Below are positions 35,913 to 49,439 of a DNA stretch of 64,000 bases, piece after piece. This stretch comes from Manduca sexta. Taxonomy: Eukaryota > Arthropoda > Insecta > Lepidoptera > Sphingidae. Numbering within the stretch: position 1 is the stretch's first letter; each line of letters starts with the position of its first letter. Both the position numbers and the translations under genes were made by a program. The notes beneath the pieces were generated by a model. The model was given only the letters and a program-made list of their open reading frames with translations, did not search any database and was not told the origin of the DNA. Location of the stretch: positions 2,773,116 through 2,837,115 of the forward strand of contig NC_051121.1 of assembly GCF_014839805.1 (NCBI RefSeq). The letters run 5' to 3'.

Positions 35913-37742
35913 AATTTAGAAGTAAGATATTTAAAAAAAGCCCTTTAAAGCAATTATTTGCAAAATATATAGATACTATATTTAAACTTTAGTTTTTCCG
36001 TTTCTGAATATCTTATATAACTATATTTAAAGCAATCATCATTAAAAAGCTAACATCTCAGCGCATCTTCAAACACGTTAAATCGACGCAACTGTTAAGG
36101 AAAACTCACGTAGCGAAACCGTACAAAGTGACGTCACACTGAAACAAAAAGAACCCGAAGCAGTGAAAACCAGACAAGTACAACCGCCCGCACACAATAG
36201 AACAATTGTTACGTTCTGAACGACGAATTGTTCTATTTCACAAATTACAATTACCCACAAATCCATTAATTTCCTACACAAGTCGGTTGGAAGTCATTTT
36301 AATTAACAACAGCGCATTCCCTTTCAGGGGAAACATGAAATATTATTTTTTTTCTTGCTTCAATGGACGCTTTCATAATGAGCCGGCGTCGACCCCATCT
36401 CGACGGTTAAGAAAAAAACCAGATGGAAATTATGCGAACAAAGTTGAAATACTTTTTTTACGCAATTAGTAAGGAAATATCATCAATTTGTTTTACTTTT
36501 GAGAGGGAAATCGTTCCGTACCCTCTCGTAATTAATGTTGACTCTGGTTTTATCCAACCCCAATTCAAGTTATAGGGTTATTAGTTTATATTATTGCATT
36601 CATAATATTATTCAAGTAGAATTTACATAGTACAATTAATATACGTAAGCTTTACTTTGACGGAGAGACGGACACGGAGAGTAGTAAAATAAATAACACA
36701 TTTCAATTCAATTTTAAATTTGGTGATTTATTTCAAGTATAGAGGAACTTTGAGTAGATGGCATCACAGATAAATATAGTACAAGACAATCACCACAATG
36801 TAAAAACAAAAAAAATATGGACTACATATAAAACGGACTGCAAAAAATCGGGGACATCTGAAACAATTAATTTTTTATTTTATATATACTCAGTTTAAGT
36901 ACTTTTTTCTGCAGCCTACTTCAGTATTATATTGAAGTGTACTACTACAAATGTGTACAGTGCTGGTAATCTAATTGATCACTGGACCGACGTCGGCTAA
37001 TCAACGTGGATGAGTCCCTATAAAGTTCGAAACACCGCGACCTACACACATGTAATAGTATAATAGTCATTTTAGTTACAGACCAATTTATTAAAAAAAA
37101 AAATATATAGACTACATTCACAATGTCATTCAGTACAGTAATTTACAATTGTTAGTAAATCTGCAGCTATGGTAGTAATTAGTAGCTGTTTTATTTATGT
37201 TTGCTGCCATACAGGAATGTGCAACCTACAAGCATTGTGAAGATCCTATGTGAAGGACATTGATGTAAGAGTGGATACCTAGCACTGTAAACCTATAATT
37301 AATAAGAAAGCTTATAAATAACTTACTTTATTTACTTCTCGATTTAGCAATCTATATCCGACCAATCTCTTATTTATTTCGTTGAATGTTTATAAATGAA
37401 ATTGTTTACTTCGCGAACAGATGAAGCGCTTCCGATACCGAGGATGATCCTTCGCAAATTATTAAAAAACATAAAAACAACATAAAGCCGAGCGAGAGAT
37501 CCCTTTCGCTCAGGTAATGGGCTTCATTGCTTAACGAAAACGTACAATAAAAGAATATTAAGCCAAAACGGACGTCAATACCGTTTTATAATCAGCTACC
37601 GACCTTCCCCACCCTCCTCGAAGTTAACGAAAAATCGCTTCGCATTCCGGCTCTCGGCAAATACGTATTTTATGTAATTAAGACCCGGCACTGTTTGATT
37701 GGCAAATAAAGTTTGTATTGTCAGATTGTTACAAGTTTTATT
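35913..37742. other. AT-rich non-coding DNA, no gene seen
   Basis: Short frames only. No recognised repeat. Confidence 0.5.
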
Positions 37743-37830
37743 GCCTGTTCTGTCAGTAGCACACTTGAGACGGAGCCGCGATATTCTTGGTTCGATTCCC
37801 AGGCAAAGCAAATAAAGGTTTTGACGAGCT
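37743..37830 (+). repeat. tRNA-like SINE head or tRNA pseudogene
   Basis: A perfect B-box-like ggttcgattcc (37789-37799) is preceded by a weak A-box region (tctgtcagtagcac). The outer strings gcctg (37743) and caggc (37800-37804) could pair as part of an acceptor stem. Two of seven stem pairs fail and the T stem has a mismatch, so it is not a functional tRNA. It is most likely the head of a SINE, with its end running into gcaaataaagg. Confidence 0.5.
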
Positions 37831-40800
37831 TTTGGAATCGAAAAATACTTAAGACGCCCGATATGACGACAGTCACATTCTATTGGATTGACAAAAAAAT
37901 AAACAGAAAGATTATTATTGTAAATAATTTTACCTGGGAATAACTTAATGCCTAAAAATCTACTATACCAGAAAAAATACTACGCATTCCCGATATTTAA
38001 GCTAATAATAGATATTTTTCTTACAACTTAAATATTTTAAATATCCCATTTATCACGTCTTGTAAATATGAGTTTTAGCCATTGACCGGGAGCCAATCAC
38101 GGAATCCCGCGCGTGTTCCTGACGTGAAGTGCACACTACTGCCCTAGTGGGTAGTGTCCACTGGCCAGTGGAGATCGACGCGCTGTTAATTGGAGTGCTC
38201 CACTCGCACTTACAGTGACCGAGCGCCGAGTCGCGTACACTGCAGCAAAAGTTATGGGGATTTTTAATTAGATAAAATTTTTTATCATCTCTTCTAGAGA
38301 AGGAAAACGCGGAATTGTGTAAAATTTACAGACACAATATAATAAAGTCTAATTTTCGAAGCAGCATCATATATCACATCGACTTGAATAAACCACACGT
38401 AAATCAAACTTTTTAAAACTGAAGAAGGCTCGTGCTCAGACCCAGAACAATTTAACAATTTCTAAATTTACCCTAAATTAAGTTTTCCTTCTGTCGTAGA
38501 GCGCACAAAACCGCGAGTTATAAAGAGCTATGAAAGCATTATGTTAGACAATGCATGCTTCCCGACTAATGAAGAAAGGAGGAAAATTAATAAACCTGCT
38601 GAGGCGAAATGAGGACGCAGTTTATTAAATTTATGAACGAGTAAAAATAGCATAATGCTTTAGCAATATTGCCTGCCACCTAATAAATAAACAGGCATAT
38701 TTACCACACACGTACTTTTTAATTCTATATTTCTTTTTTACTTATTTTTATTTTTAACAGGTAATGAAATTATTTCTTTTCCATTTCTTACTCCTCATAA
38801 AGAACATTTAGTGCCGTTATTGAAAATGTTCCTGAGTTCGATGACAGTCTGATGGTCATTGAAACTCACGTATATCGGCTATACGTTTTTTCAAACCCTT
38901 TAAGGGAGGATATGATATAATCATTGTCCCTGAGAAGATATAATGTGCACAAAAGAAAATACACATTCCAAATTCCGCAGATACGAAAAAAATATAAACC
39001 AAAAGCTCACGAACCGGCCCTACCGGTAAAACGTAACGCAAACCAAACCACAATCAAATCCGACGAAAATAAATTCAAGAACCAGTCGACAATTACACAA
39101 TAACCCTTCCGTAGGGTTAAATGCAAACGGAAAAATAAAGGACGGCGCGATGAAGGGACGCGACAGAAACTGGCGCTCATTACCTCAGCGGGACACCGGG
39201 ACGGGCCTGTAGTGTCCGCGCGGGATTCCGGACCGTCGACCCATACTCACCTGAGAACGGTCCGGGTACGAGAGGGTTAGAATTTTTGTTGTCCAACGCG
39301 TGACAACTTAATTGTGTTTGTATATACTCACATGTAGGTATGTTATTGCCTTATTCGAGTAGTGGGGGAGTTCTGTGAAACCACCCTTAAATTTTGGTAA
39401 TCGAAATAGGAGTTTTTTAACTGAAATACAAATTGTATCGATACAGCGTTAAATTTGATAAGTACGAAAGGCGTTTATAAGTTTGGGGCAGAGGTTTGTA
39501 ATTTTAATTAATTCGGCTTTCCTAAAACTTCTAAAACATTATACAGTAATTGCAAACAATAATTACTATACGATTCTTAGAATTGGGGATTATTGTAAAT
39601 CAAAACATATTTTCTAGAAATAATTACTTTCAATTCACTACGTTAAAAAAGTATAATCGTTTTTCACGTAAAAAGCCACAAACAGATACGTGGAAATTTT
39701 ATTCATTTGCCAAAACAACATTAAAGTCCCATCCGAGTGTAACAGCTAAGGTCCATTAGTGAATTTACTGGGGCCTTTTATACCCCAGTTTCGCGCACGG
39801 GACCTCGGTCCGGTGACTAATGTCCACCTGCACACATAAGAACAAAGTGACGGGTTAAGGCATTATTTTGTCCGTTGATACTACAAGGGTTACACGTTAG
39901 GGTTGCCAAATGCCTCTTTTTAGTTATACAGATATTTTGAATTGGTAATTTGTGTTCTTAATTAATTTTTCAGTGCTTGCAAGTTTATATCATATTTTTT
40001 TTTGTGAAAAAGAGATTAAGAAGTACACGCGTAATAGGATTTTCTATTTTATAAATTTCTTTAGGATTACTGACAAATAAGGTTCAGCTTACACCGGTGA
40101 AAATTAATTTTGCTTGTACTAACACTGAGAATAGACTTAAGTTAGGTTCAATCTTGAATTATATGAAAAAAAATGTATAAAAATATACTTAAATGACACA
40201 CCTATTACAGGCATTAAATTGAACTCTACTACTTGACAAATCAGGACTTTCATTTTAAATCTTCAACTACTACGCAATGAAAACCAATTAAAAGAAAAAT
40301 ATGTTAAGAAGATCTTAAATTCTCTATATTACATATTTCCAAATCACCAAGTGGTAAAGAAAAATAAACATTTCTAAATAGATAACACAAAGCTCGCGTG
40401 ACCAAACAATATCATTGTATACTGTAACACCATTTAGTACCATCAAGTCCTTCATTATGGAACTAGGGGTCAGTGCATTGTTAAGTATTTGAGCCTGTGG
40501 TAAAAACCTGGATCGAATACTAAGTATTAATACGCTTATAGTTTCTTTGTTGAAAGTTTGAAAGTACACAGTTGAATTTTATCCGCGAAGGGTCCATTCG
40601 ATTTAAATTATAAATTAATTCATAACAATTGAACATAACTATTTATCCGATAATTATGTTGGAGTTTACATGCTGTGGTCTCCTATAATTGAAGAGACAC
40701 GTCAAAATGTTACGTTGTATTTATTATGCCGTGTATCCATCGTTGGAGGTCCTTAAATTAATAAATAAATAAATAGTAATAATCATTACATACATACCCG

Positions 40801-42489
40801 CAATAAATCCACCCCAAACACAAGAAACCGCAGTGATATTTATAGACGCAGTAACATTAGCGTCGGCACACAGTAGGCGGATACACGCCGTCGAACGTTA
40901 CACACTGCCATCGTATGAAATATTCACGAACACCAAATCCATAGTCTATGAGTATTATGCTCTTGGGCGAACGGGCGCTCATCCAAACATAAACATTGAT
41001 CGCGGACACAATAGTTACTACATTATTGTTCCTGTACTTACTCAAACAGTGCCAGTTTAAAAAAAGTATATTTTATACCTCCAAAGCAAAAATGACATTC
41101 ATCCGTAATTACAAATCGACTACAGAGCGGACGTCCTATTAGAACTACAACAATTCTGTAAATGTTTCTCTGATTATAAAATCCTAACCTTAACTAATAA
41201 ACACATACGAACTTTGTCATAACTTAGGTCTTGAAAAATACTGTACAAAACCCATATCTACAGCAAACAACAAATACTTAAACTTCAATCCGATAATAAA
41301 ACCCTTTATAAAACCAATACAGAATGCTCTACGAGAGCCGTTTCACCAAACTGAGCACAAAGCCAACAGATTGATTCTGAAAAAAGTAATAAATAACTTC
41401 AGGGCGTGACAAACTTTCTTATATTTGGTGCGAACGTGTCAACAGATAGCTGACGTCATCACCATCCCCTTTCTGCTACCTTGGTACTTCCGCGGAAGTT
41501 TTGATTAGACAGATAAGAGGAAATGAGAAAATATATATATTAGAGAAAAACATAGTTGGGATTTTGAGACAAATAAACTCAGGATAATTAATTGCCAATG
41601 GTTGGCAATATCATCCGCATTGCGCACTATTGTTTTATAGTATTTAAAATCGCCTTTAAAGTCTAGTGGCAACATAGTTTGCTGTAAAATAAGTAAAATT
41701 GTTAAAAAAAAAAATATATCTGAAATAAGTAGAACTGCGATAGTAAAAGATTTCCACCTCAAAAGTAATGCGACTTATAACCTAGCCCCGCTCACCGTAA
41801 AAAATGCCCGTGCCCACAAAAGATAATAAACTACAGGGCAAATACTTATTATAACAAAATTATACAATATTCTCGGAAACTTCCCTTCGATAACAGTTGA
41901 ATAAATTGTTTTATTTACACTTCTTACTAAGCCTCCCACGTGAATAAAACAATAAAAACACGATTCACATTGTAACTTTTATGTCATTATCTTATTTCGA
42001 AATGAAACCTAGTATCGAAATGTAAGTATTTTTTATATTCATGGTAAAAAGAGCGGTTTTTTTTTCAGGTCACTTGGATTTTTGCGATATTTACAGCTAA
42101 TAAAAATCGATTCCAAAAGAATCTTTCATATAAATATTACCAATTTTTCTTATTATCATTTAATCACTCGAAATCTAATCTGTAAAATTATTGTAAACAC
42201 AAGAAATTGTAGTACGAAACATAACTTATTACTGGCACAAACTAACTTAACTTCCGAACAGCCGACCTACTTTGAAAGATATACAATAATTCCTCGTAAA
42301 GATAAACCTTCACGAATCTAGTGTCAGGGCCGTATTGAGGCTTAGTGGTTTACGCTCAAACCGTGTTAAGCTTAAGACATCTACTCTTTTTGAGCCACAC
42401 CGCAAATAGTAGTAATGTTTATTTTTGGTGTAAACAGAAAAAACATTGTATACGTTTAAAAACTTGACGTCTCCTATTGTTTTAATAGC
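37831..42489. other. Non-coding DNA, no gene seen
   Basis: Mostly AT-rich. GC-rich patches lie at 38095-38240 (with a 16-bp palindrome at 38157-38172) and at 39140-39270. No frame carries a recognisable domain. Confidence 0.5.
39140..39270. other. CpG-rich block
   Basis: GC-rich stretch (ggacggcgcgatgaagggac, gtgtccgcgcgggattccgg, acggtccgggtacgag). No repeat or coding identity. Possible regulatory DNA. Confidence 0.35.
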
Positions 42490-42740
42490 TGATGTTAGGA
42501 TATGTTTTGTATTCGCTCGGATAGCGACTGCCGTACACAAGGTGTTAAAACCCACCATAATGGCCAACGTAAGCGTGTCGCGTTTCGGGATCAGCCTGTG
42601 CATGTCATTCAAACAATTCGGCAACATTGTGTCGACTGACGAAGAATAACCATCTCTCGTCATTCGATACTATCTGAACCCCACTCAACTTACCATCAGG
42701 CATGATAGAGTCACTTTGACGTGCTCGTATGTACAAAAGA
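42490..42740 (+). repeat. Interspersed repeat family X, copy 2
   Basis: Shares with 6180-6460: gatagcgactgccgtacaca, aggtgttaaaaccc, gtgtcgcgtttcgggatcag, a gtgtcgactgacga segment, and accatcaggcatgatagagt plus cactttgacg at the 3' end. Minus-strand frames of 117 and 105 aa overlap it and are therefore probably repeat shadows rather than genes. Confidence 0.65.
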
Positions 42741-45700
42741 ATGATACTTAGTTTGCATCGAACATAACACCAGATGCCGTGTAGTGCATAAACGAATGCT
42801 TCCACTCCGCGAAACATCGAGGCATAAGGCGACGCATAGCGAAAACTGCAGCTTTTCAATCGGCCCAAACATAACCACGACCGTACGACTACAAAGAAGA
42901 ACGTTGTAGTGACTGCTGTCACGGAATTTAAAACAACCCAGGGGCCTTATTCTCTATCCCGCACGTTATTTTAACAGTGCGTAACAAGCACGTAACACAA
43001 CGCATCATGTTTAGGACTATAGAAATTAGGCTTACAGAATACCATTCCACGCACATTTCTCGAAGATAACATGACACGGCCGCGTTACGCGTTTACACTA
43101 TCATACAGACTAAGGGCCTAGAAGCCCAGATTCCGTCCCTGGTAGTTACAATAAAGCGCTTTATATCAGCGGGCCTAACATTTTTCCGCGCGAGTGAACT
43201 AACGGGATAGGACGTATTAATATTAGATACGGCAGACCCGCGACGCAACAATACCAACGCATTTTGTTACTTTGTAGCAAGAAACAAACGCTGATGGTGA
43301 GATGGATTTATTGATAAAACGTGACTTACTTTACTGTCAGTTCTCGGGATATATTTAGACGGTAAAACGGAGCGAGGAGTGAAAATAAACTAAGATTGAA
43401 ATTATTTCTTTGGAATTCGAAGCTTGACGCATTTCTATAAATAAAACTAGTTAGTGATTTTTCTCCTGACGTTTTCAAGTTAAATAAAATTATAATATAA
43501 AAATCTGCGATAAAACTAGCGTAAACATAAAAAATCAATACATATTATATCTTATCTTAGATGTGAAGTAACAAATTTAATACGCGCATTTTTTATAATA
43601 TACTTTATGAATATCACGGTGATATTGTTCCAACTCTTTTTAATACAAACATTTCACCGTTGCGAATCGCGAAGCTCACCCCCACCCGATATTGAAATTT
43701 ATCAAAGACAATATACCTTACTCATATTTCCATTTGATATCACAAAAGCATATGAAGATATCAATAAAATTCCACTCGAGGCGTATCGTAAATCCATATT
43801 TTTCGAGAGTTTATTTGGACAGAAATACAGCGGTAGCCGCACTTTTCCGTGCATTAAATCTATCCCTCGAAGAAAAGATCGAATAAAAATAGTAACATAA
43901 ATATACATAATATCATTAAAATTAAAATAACCACCAAAACCATGCATTAGGCAGACTACCGCTGATTTATAATACAGAATATGCTTCAACTTTATCTAAC
44001 CAAAGTCGATTTTGTAAAGTTAAGAATTTTATGTGTGTTCGCAGCAAGATTATGTATGTAACAACTTTATTTTAAAAGGAAGTTTATTTAAAAGTCCGAT
44101 AGCGTGAAAAAAGGACTTGTTTTTCAGGTTTAATTTTTTTTTAAAGACCAAAAAACTTTTTCGAAATCAGTATAACTTTAAAACTAAGATAATAATAGTA
44201 AGTTACGAGAGCAAATCAGTTTTGTTGATTCAGTATCAGATATAGTAAAACAATATTTATAGAACCATAAGCCAATAGGTATAAATATGTCGTAATAATT
44301 TTAAGTTTTAAAAATGTTAACTGTTTTTTGATACCTGTACATAGTACATATAAAATATGTGATATTTGCCACAATAGCTGGCCAAGTGCCACAATTTATG
44401 ATGAAATCAAAATATTCTATTCGAAACGCGTATTTCGCACGCCCATTCACACAATTGAATTTGTGCTGTTTTAAAGGGTATTGCTCTCAAATACCAAATT
44501 GTGGTTGCATCACCTCAATTTTATATCCTGAGTTGACATTATTATGTCGACATGTTTTATTTTTAAAATTTTACATACCTATACGACATACGTATCACAA
44601 TTCAAATTCTTTGCAAGGGACGGCAGGAATGCAAATCTCATAGCCTCATTCCACAATAATTACCACTAGGGCTTCAACGATCGTCGGGCGGTCGACAGTA
44701 CTATTTAATTAAAAGCATGGAAGGTAACAGACGGACGGTCGTCGCACGGTCCACGACGCAGTATCGATCTCTGTGACGCACATGGTTGCACTGCTGTTGT
44801 ACTCATGCTGTCCTGGTACATTTGCATTCGTGTACGTGTGCTAGTGCTACTTAGTGTGTGGATGTGTATTATAGGGAATTGGTTTCCGTTGACATGCACA
44901 GTTAAGTGCCGTTATTATGTATCTACTTCAAACTCAGGCAAAACAGGAAATGAAATATGATGACAAAATAGTATGTGTGGTGTAACTAATTATTTAAGTT
45001 TTATATATGGTCTGCTTTCCAAGTTCCAATACCGATACGTAATCAAGTAAACCTAGTGCCAAAAACAGATTAAACTAGAAACCTGACACAAAAACCAATT
45101 TCTCAGACGGTAAAACATATCTTATTCAACACGCAATAGATCTTAAAGCCATCAACCGAAGGACGAGTAAATAAAACAAACGTTAACCGTGATCAATACG
45201 GCCGTAAACCGCGTTGGGCCTGTCCGAATCCGTTATAAGGTCAGACTAGTGCTAAATAAACCAATTACCGCGCCTCCTGCTCGCCCCGCACCACCCCTCC
45301 TGGCTAGTTCCAGGAGAGGACAGTGACCACACCCGCCACATCAATCAATCGGCCACTGTTGGAAGCGATATTGCTCCGGCACAGGTGAGCTCACGGAGCT
45401 GCACATTACCAGGACGACAGAAACTAATAGGAGGGATCGAGAGAGTTCGGATTAAAGCAAAACTGTTTTAAATTGTGTTGAAACTTTAGTGTTCGACAAA
45501 CTTGCTATTTGTTCTGGGTTCTATTTAAATTTTAGATCGCAGTCTATGCAAATGGGAGTCTAAGTTAATAGACTACATTAATTAGAAAGTGAAAACACGA
45601 TTTAAAGGTAAGCAAAAGAAATATTCCAGCCTCTAATTATAATTTATCAATATCAACTGATCCCATTGCAGTTGTAATACACGCAGACTTTACAACATAA

Positions 45701-46998
45701 GTAACAGGACTATGAGAAAATTTTAATCTTCCAACGTTCAGATAAGAGAACAGTAACATAAATTATTTTCTCTTAGTATTATTATTTCACATCGTCCCTC
45801 GCGTCATACAGGTTGTATATACAGTATACACATTAATGACACAAACATTAAATAAAACCCATTAGATAACACATCGTATAATGATACTGAAACTCACACA
45901 ACACCTGACTCTGAATTCATACTAAAAACAGTCTGGGTCGAATATTATCGATTATAAACCGCACCTAATGACAATACGGTTGAAATTGGACCGGCGCGGT
46001 TGCCAGCCCAGGTAAACACGATGTCGGAAATGACGTAATACAGCCAAAACACACCCCGTGGCGCCATCAATCACGCGTTTAACGATACTTGGTCGCCGCC
46101 AGAGCCGATATGCAGGCAATATTGCTGCTTATGAACCGGCATGAGCAGCAATACCGTACCCGTCAGAAATAATTGATTGAATGATGTATCGTGCATGGCA
46201 ATATTTCTGTTTGTATAACTGACGAGTCGAGCTAGTCGCTCTCATGAGGGGTAGGCTAGGTTTTCTCACCAACAAGCACTTCAATTTATAAAATACTGAA
46301 CACAGCACTAAATTATGACATCAATCCAATAGAACTTGTATTTAGATATAATTTTAGAAAATTAATTTGTTATTTTCATAATTTTCTTAGGTTGTCTTCG
46401 CTTAAGGGTGTCAAGAATGCAAATTTAAATCGATTATATCAACGTTGTTGTTGCTGAAACAACAAAATTTGCATACTGTAAGTTAACGCTTGAAATGGGC
46501 AAAACAATCACATTTCTTCTGCTTTCAGCTTACGAACTTCTATTATTTTCTGTAATGTCTACAAAAAAGATGTTCAATGTTTTTTAAATCACTAACGAAT
46601 TGATAAAACTCGTATCAAAACACGCCTGAAAATGGACTGCGAAGAAGGAAATCGCAAGCTCGATCTCATTTCTCAGGTACAGGGACAGATCTCTCAAGAG
46701 ATAACTAAGGGAAAAATCTGACCTCGTAACGAACCTGTTCGTAAGGAAAAGATTTTAATTTAATTTCTGGTTAAAGCGAACATTTGTTTCTAATTCAAAT
46801 TTAAGTGGTTCTAATATATCGCCATCAGTCTAAACAAAGAGCAGTACGCTAATGCATTGTGTTTAATGTGAACAGTCATTATTGTGTGCATTAAGTTAGT
46901 GCGGGATTACGTACAGACACCCTCACTAATGTGAGAGGGAGACCAGCAGCGCGGCGACTTGCGCATCCCTAACATTCACAACTACCCATATATTATTT
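42741..46998. other. Non-coding DNA, no gene seen
   Basis: No supported gene. 42945-43215 has a repeat-like look (starts ggccttattctctatcccg and contains gataacatgacacggccgcg). A GC-richer patch lies at 45265-45410. The overlapping short frames at 43607-43900 and 44359-44643 have no domain. Confidence 0.45.
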
Positions 46999-47200
46999 AC
47001 TAGCTTTTCCTCGCGCTCCGCCCGCGTGAAATATTTTTCCGGGGATAAAATTATACCTATATTTTAAGTTAGATTTCTAGCAATACACCAGTGAAAACTC
47101 CATTTGATTCCATGCATTCGTTTTTGCGTGATGCGTGTAGAAACATACAGACAGACAAAAAAATTATAAATACAGTTTTGGCTTCTGTTGCCCTAATAAA
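46999..47200 (+). repeat. Interspersed repeat family Z, copy 3
   Basis: Starts actagcttttcctcgcg and has cccgcgtgaaatatttttcc and ggggataaaatta, the front end of the family. The back end is degenerate (gaaacatacagacagac). Confidence 0.5.
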
Positions 47201-47689
47201 GCTTACTTTTTTGTCATCAATTGTTCTTTTTTTATGGTTTTTGTATACAAAGTCACATTAATTATGATATAATAAGTTGGTGCACAAACAACGCCGTTAA
47301 TACAGAATAAAATCGATAAGAAACCTGGAAATGCACGAAACACACAATAAACAACAAAAAAACAAAAACAAAAAGCGATTGAATGAATAAATAACGGTGT
47401 ACAATGTGCATTCGCCTATATTTCCAAACATACATAAGCACACGGTGTATATCGTATAAGACAGCTGGGATTACCCGGTCAATTGTTGACAAACGCAATA
47501 CCTTCCGTTGTTCGTCAAACACTGCTATAACCGTACCATCAGGTATTGTATAGTTACTTTACCAAGATAGAACAAAAAATATTACGAACACAAAGAGCAC
47601 ACTTCGCATTCAAAAATTCCCTTGATAAAATAACACTTCATGCTTGTCAAACGTTGGGTAAATTTCGCACACCGCCAGAATACGATTAC
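47201..47689. other. Non-coding DNA with a possible degenerate repeat
   Basis: The segment about 47410-47575 includes gggattacccggtcaattgt and accgtaccatcaggtattgt, reminiscent of lepidopteran repeats, but with no second copy here to confirm it. No gene seen. Confidence 0.35.
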
Positions 47690-47900
47690 AACATCCGACA
47701 TTCCCGAAACGCCTAATTACGGCGTCCATAATTAACCGTCTGTACAATAGGTGCATTTAATGAATATAATTAATTCCAGCGCCGTCCGTCGCTAATGAGA
47801 TATCATATAGAACCTGCTACCTGCGCGCCGCGCCGCGCCGCCCGCCCGTCTGCGCGGCGCAGCGCGGCGAGGAACGACTGGATATTGGTGCAATTGTGGG
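47690..47900. other. GC-rich block with strong hairpin potential
   Basis: The core ctgcgcgccgcgccgcgccg (from 47820) and the nearby tgcgcggcgcagcgcggcg can base-pair as a long GC stem. It is flanked by an AT-rich but non-repetitive stretch (gcctaattacggcgtccata). Function unknown. Confidence 0.4.
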
Positions 47901-48992
47901 AAATTAGTGATAGTAATTTCGGGTTACTTTTTGAAAATATTTTAATCCTTTAAATAATGAAATGTATATTTTACGTGTTTTCAAACATTAAATAAATTTA
48001 CAATACAATTATTTTTAACAATAAGGTAAATCATAGTAACAAAATTTCAACAATATTAGCTTTTTTATAGTGTTTTAACTAAGGCTAATTATCCTATCTT
48101 TAATTACAATTATTTCTCCGTTGCAACAGAACTAACAAATGAGTATAATTCGAGTGCCATTATAACCATCATAATAATAGTATTCGATAGAGTTTGTCGC
48201 GTGTCCCGCGCCCAGACACTGTGATATGCGATATTGTTAATTAGCGCGGCGTAACCACTTTTCGGACCTCCCTCCAGCCTCCCCTACCTGCCGTGTGTTG
48301 CTGCATATAGGGAGATCGCACACTATAACATACAGCAAACGTATAATTTCCTTCATCCTATTTAATATTTCAAGATGATCTTGTTCAAAACTTATGCTAG
48401 AGTTAGCGTGCGGTAACCCTAACACTGCAAATTCCAAATACATTAACTACACTAGTGTGTAGTCATTGCAAATGCTTTCAAAAATATTTCCTGTTCTAGT
48501 GTACAATCGCCCTAACGTCCTCCATAAACATTTCCCGTACTAGCATCACGTTGGCTTAACTTCGTTCAAAAACATTTCCCACTCGTGTGCGTACACCCTT
48601 ACATGCACTCCACTGTTGTAGATTAATTAGTCGCGAGAGCAGCGCGCTGATGGACACGCCGCGCAAATTGCAGGTAAAACCATACGCCGTGCCTCGCCGC
48701 GCCGGGGCGGTTATGAAATTCACGAGGATAGTGTGCATTTTTAAGTGAGGATTTAATGCATTTTGGTGCTCTTAAATAGAAAATGAAATAATTTAAGTGA
48801 TTTTTATGACTGAATTATGGAGACACTTTTTTGTCATTTGTATTACGCATATGACGTAATGGAGACGAACTTATCGCCGTATCGGGCACAAGTTCGACGA
48901 TCCGGGTCGATTGTGATGTAAACAACATTATTTACTATAACCGGCGCAGGGACTGTACCCGAAATCTCAACACGGCAGTATTACAGTACTAC
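47901..48992. other. Non-coding DNA, no gene seen
   Basis: GC-richer patch at 48580-48720. A family Y scrap (ttatcgccgtatcgggcaca) is at 48870-48890. No coding evidence. Confidence 0.45.
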
Positions 48993-49004
48993 AACTACGA
49001 CACC

Positions 49005-49130
49005 TATTCGTAGGATCGCCGGTGGACGCTGGATGAGGAGAGCGGAGGACCGAACAGCGTGGGGCGCTTTAGGGGAGGCCTATGTTCAGCAGTGGACAGC
49101 TGTAGGCTGATGATGATGATGATGATGATG
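49005..49130 (+). mobile_element. RTE-type LINE stub with 12-bp TSD
   Basis: A 126-bp, severely 5'-truncated insertion: aggatcgccggtggacgctg, ggcgctttaggggaggccta, gttcagcagtggacagctgt, then a (TGA)n tail to 49130. It is flanked by an exact repeat aactacgacacc at 48993-49004 and 49131-49142, the target duplication. The 3' end agrees with the larger RTE fragment ending at 8796. Truncated, tailed insertion with a duplication is the mark of target-primed reverse transcription. Confidence 0.9.
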
Positions 49131-49142
49131 AACTACGACACC

Positions 49143-49439
49143 GAGGCAGTCCATGGCACAATTAATTAATATCCATTTTAATTTTGTGTATATATAAACA
49201 TCCCTCCCCACATAATCGATCCATCAAAACTATCCCTCCGAAAGGCGACGAACCTGTCACATTATTTAACGAGATCGCGCGCCGAGCCGGGCCCGCGCAA
49301 TGCATTTTAACTAGGTATTTAAGAACGTCCACGCTGGGGCACATTTCCATTGTGTACGGTTCGCTTACCGCCCCGTCTTAAATGATAACAAGTAGTTATC
49401 TTATACTCTGATCCTAGATGTAGAAATGACGGTCTTAAA
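49143..49439. other. Non-coding DNA, GC-richer centre
   Basis: Short frames on both strands at 49162-49381 overlap a GC-richer patch (gatcgcgcgccgagccgggc). No domain recognised. Confidence 0.4.

Noticed and set aside
37743..37804. Functional tRNA gene
   Set aside because: The B box is perfect but the acceptor and T stems have mismatches and no clear anticodon arm is present; SINE head preferred.
37596..37811. 71-aa minus-strand frame
   Set aside because: Its start lies in the tRNA-like B-box segment; the GIEPR-like residues come from translating the B box.
42310..42922. Minus-strand frames of 117 and 105 aa
   Set aside because: They overlap the family X repeat and each other, with no domain similarity.
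42945..43215. MITE with ctatcccg/cgggatag ends
   Set aside because: Only about 8 bp of inverted similarity and no duplication or second copy in the window.
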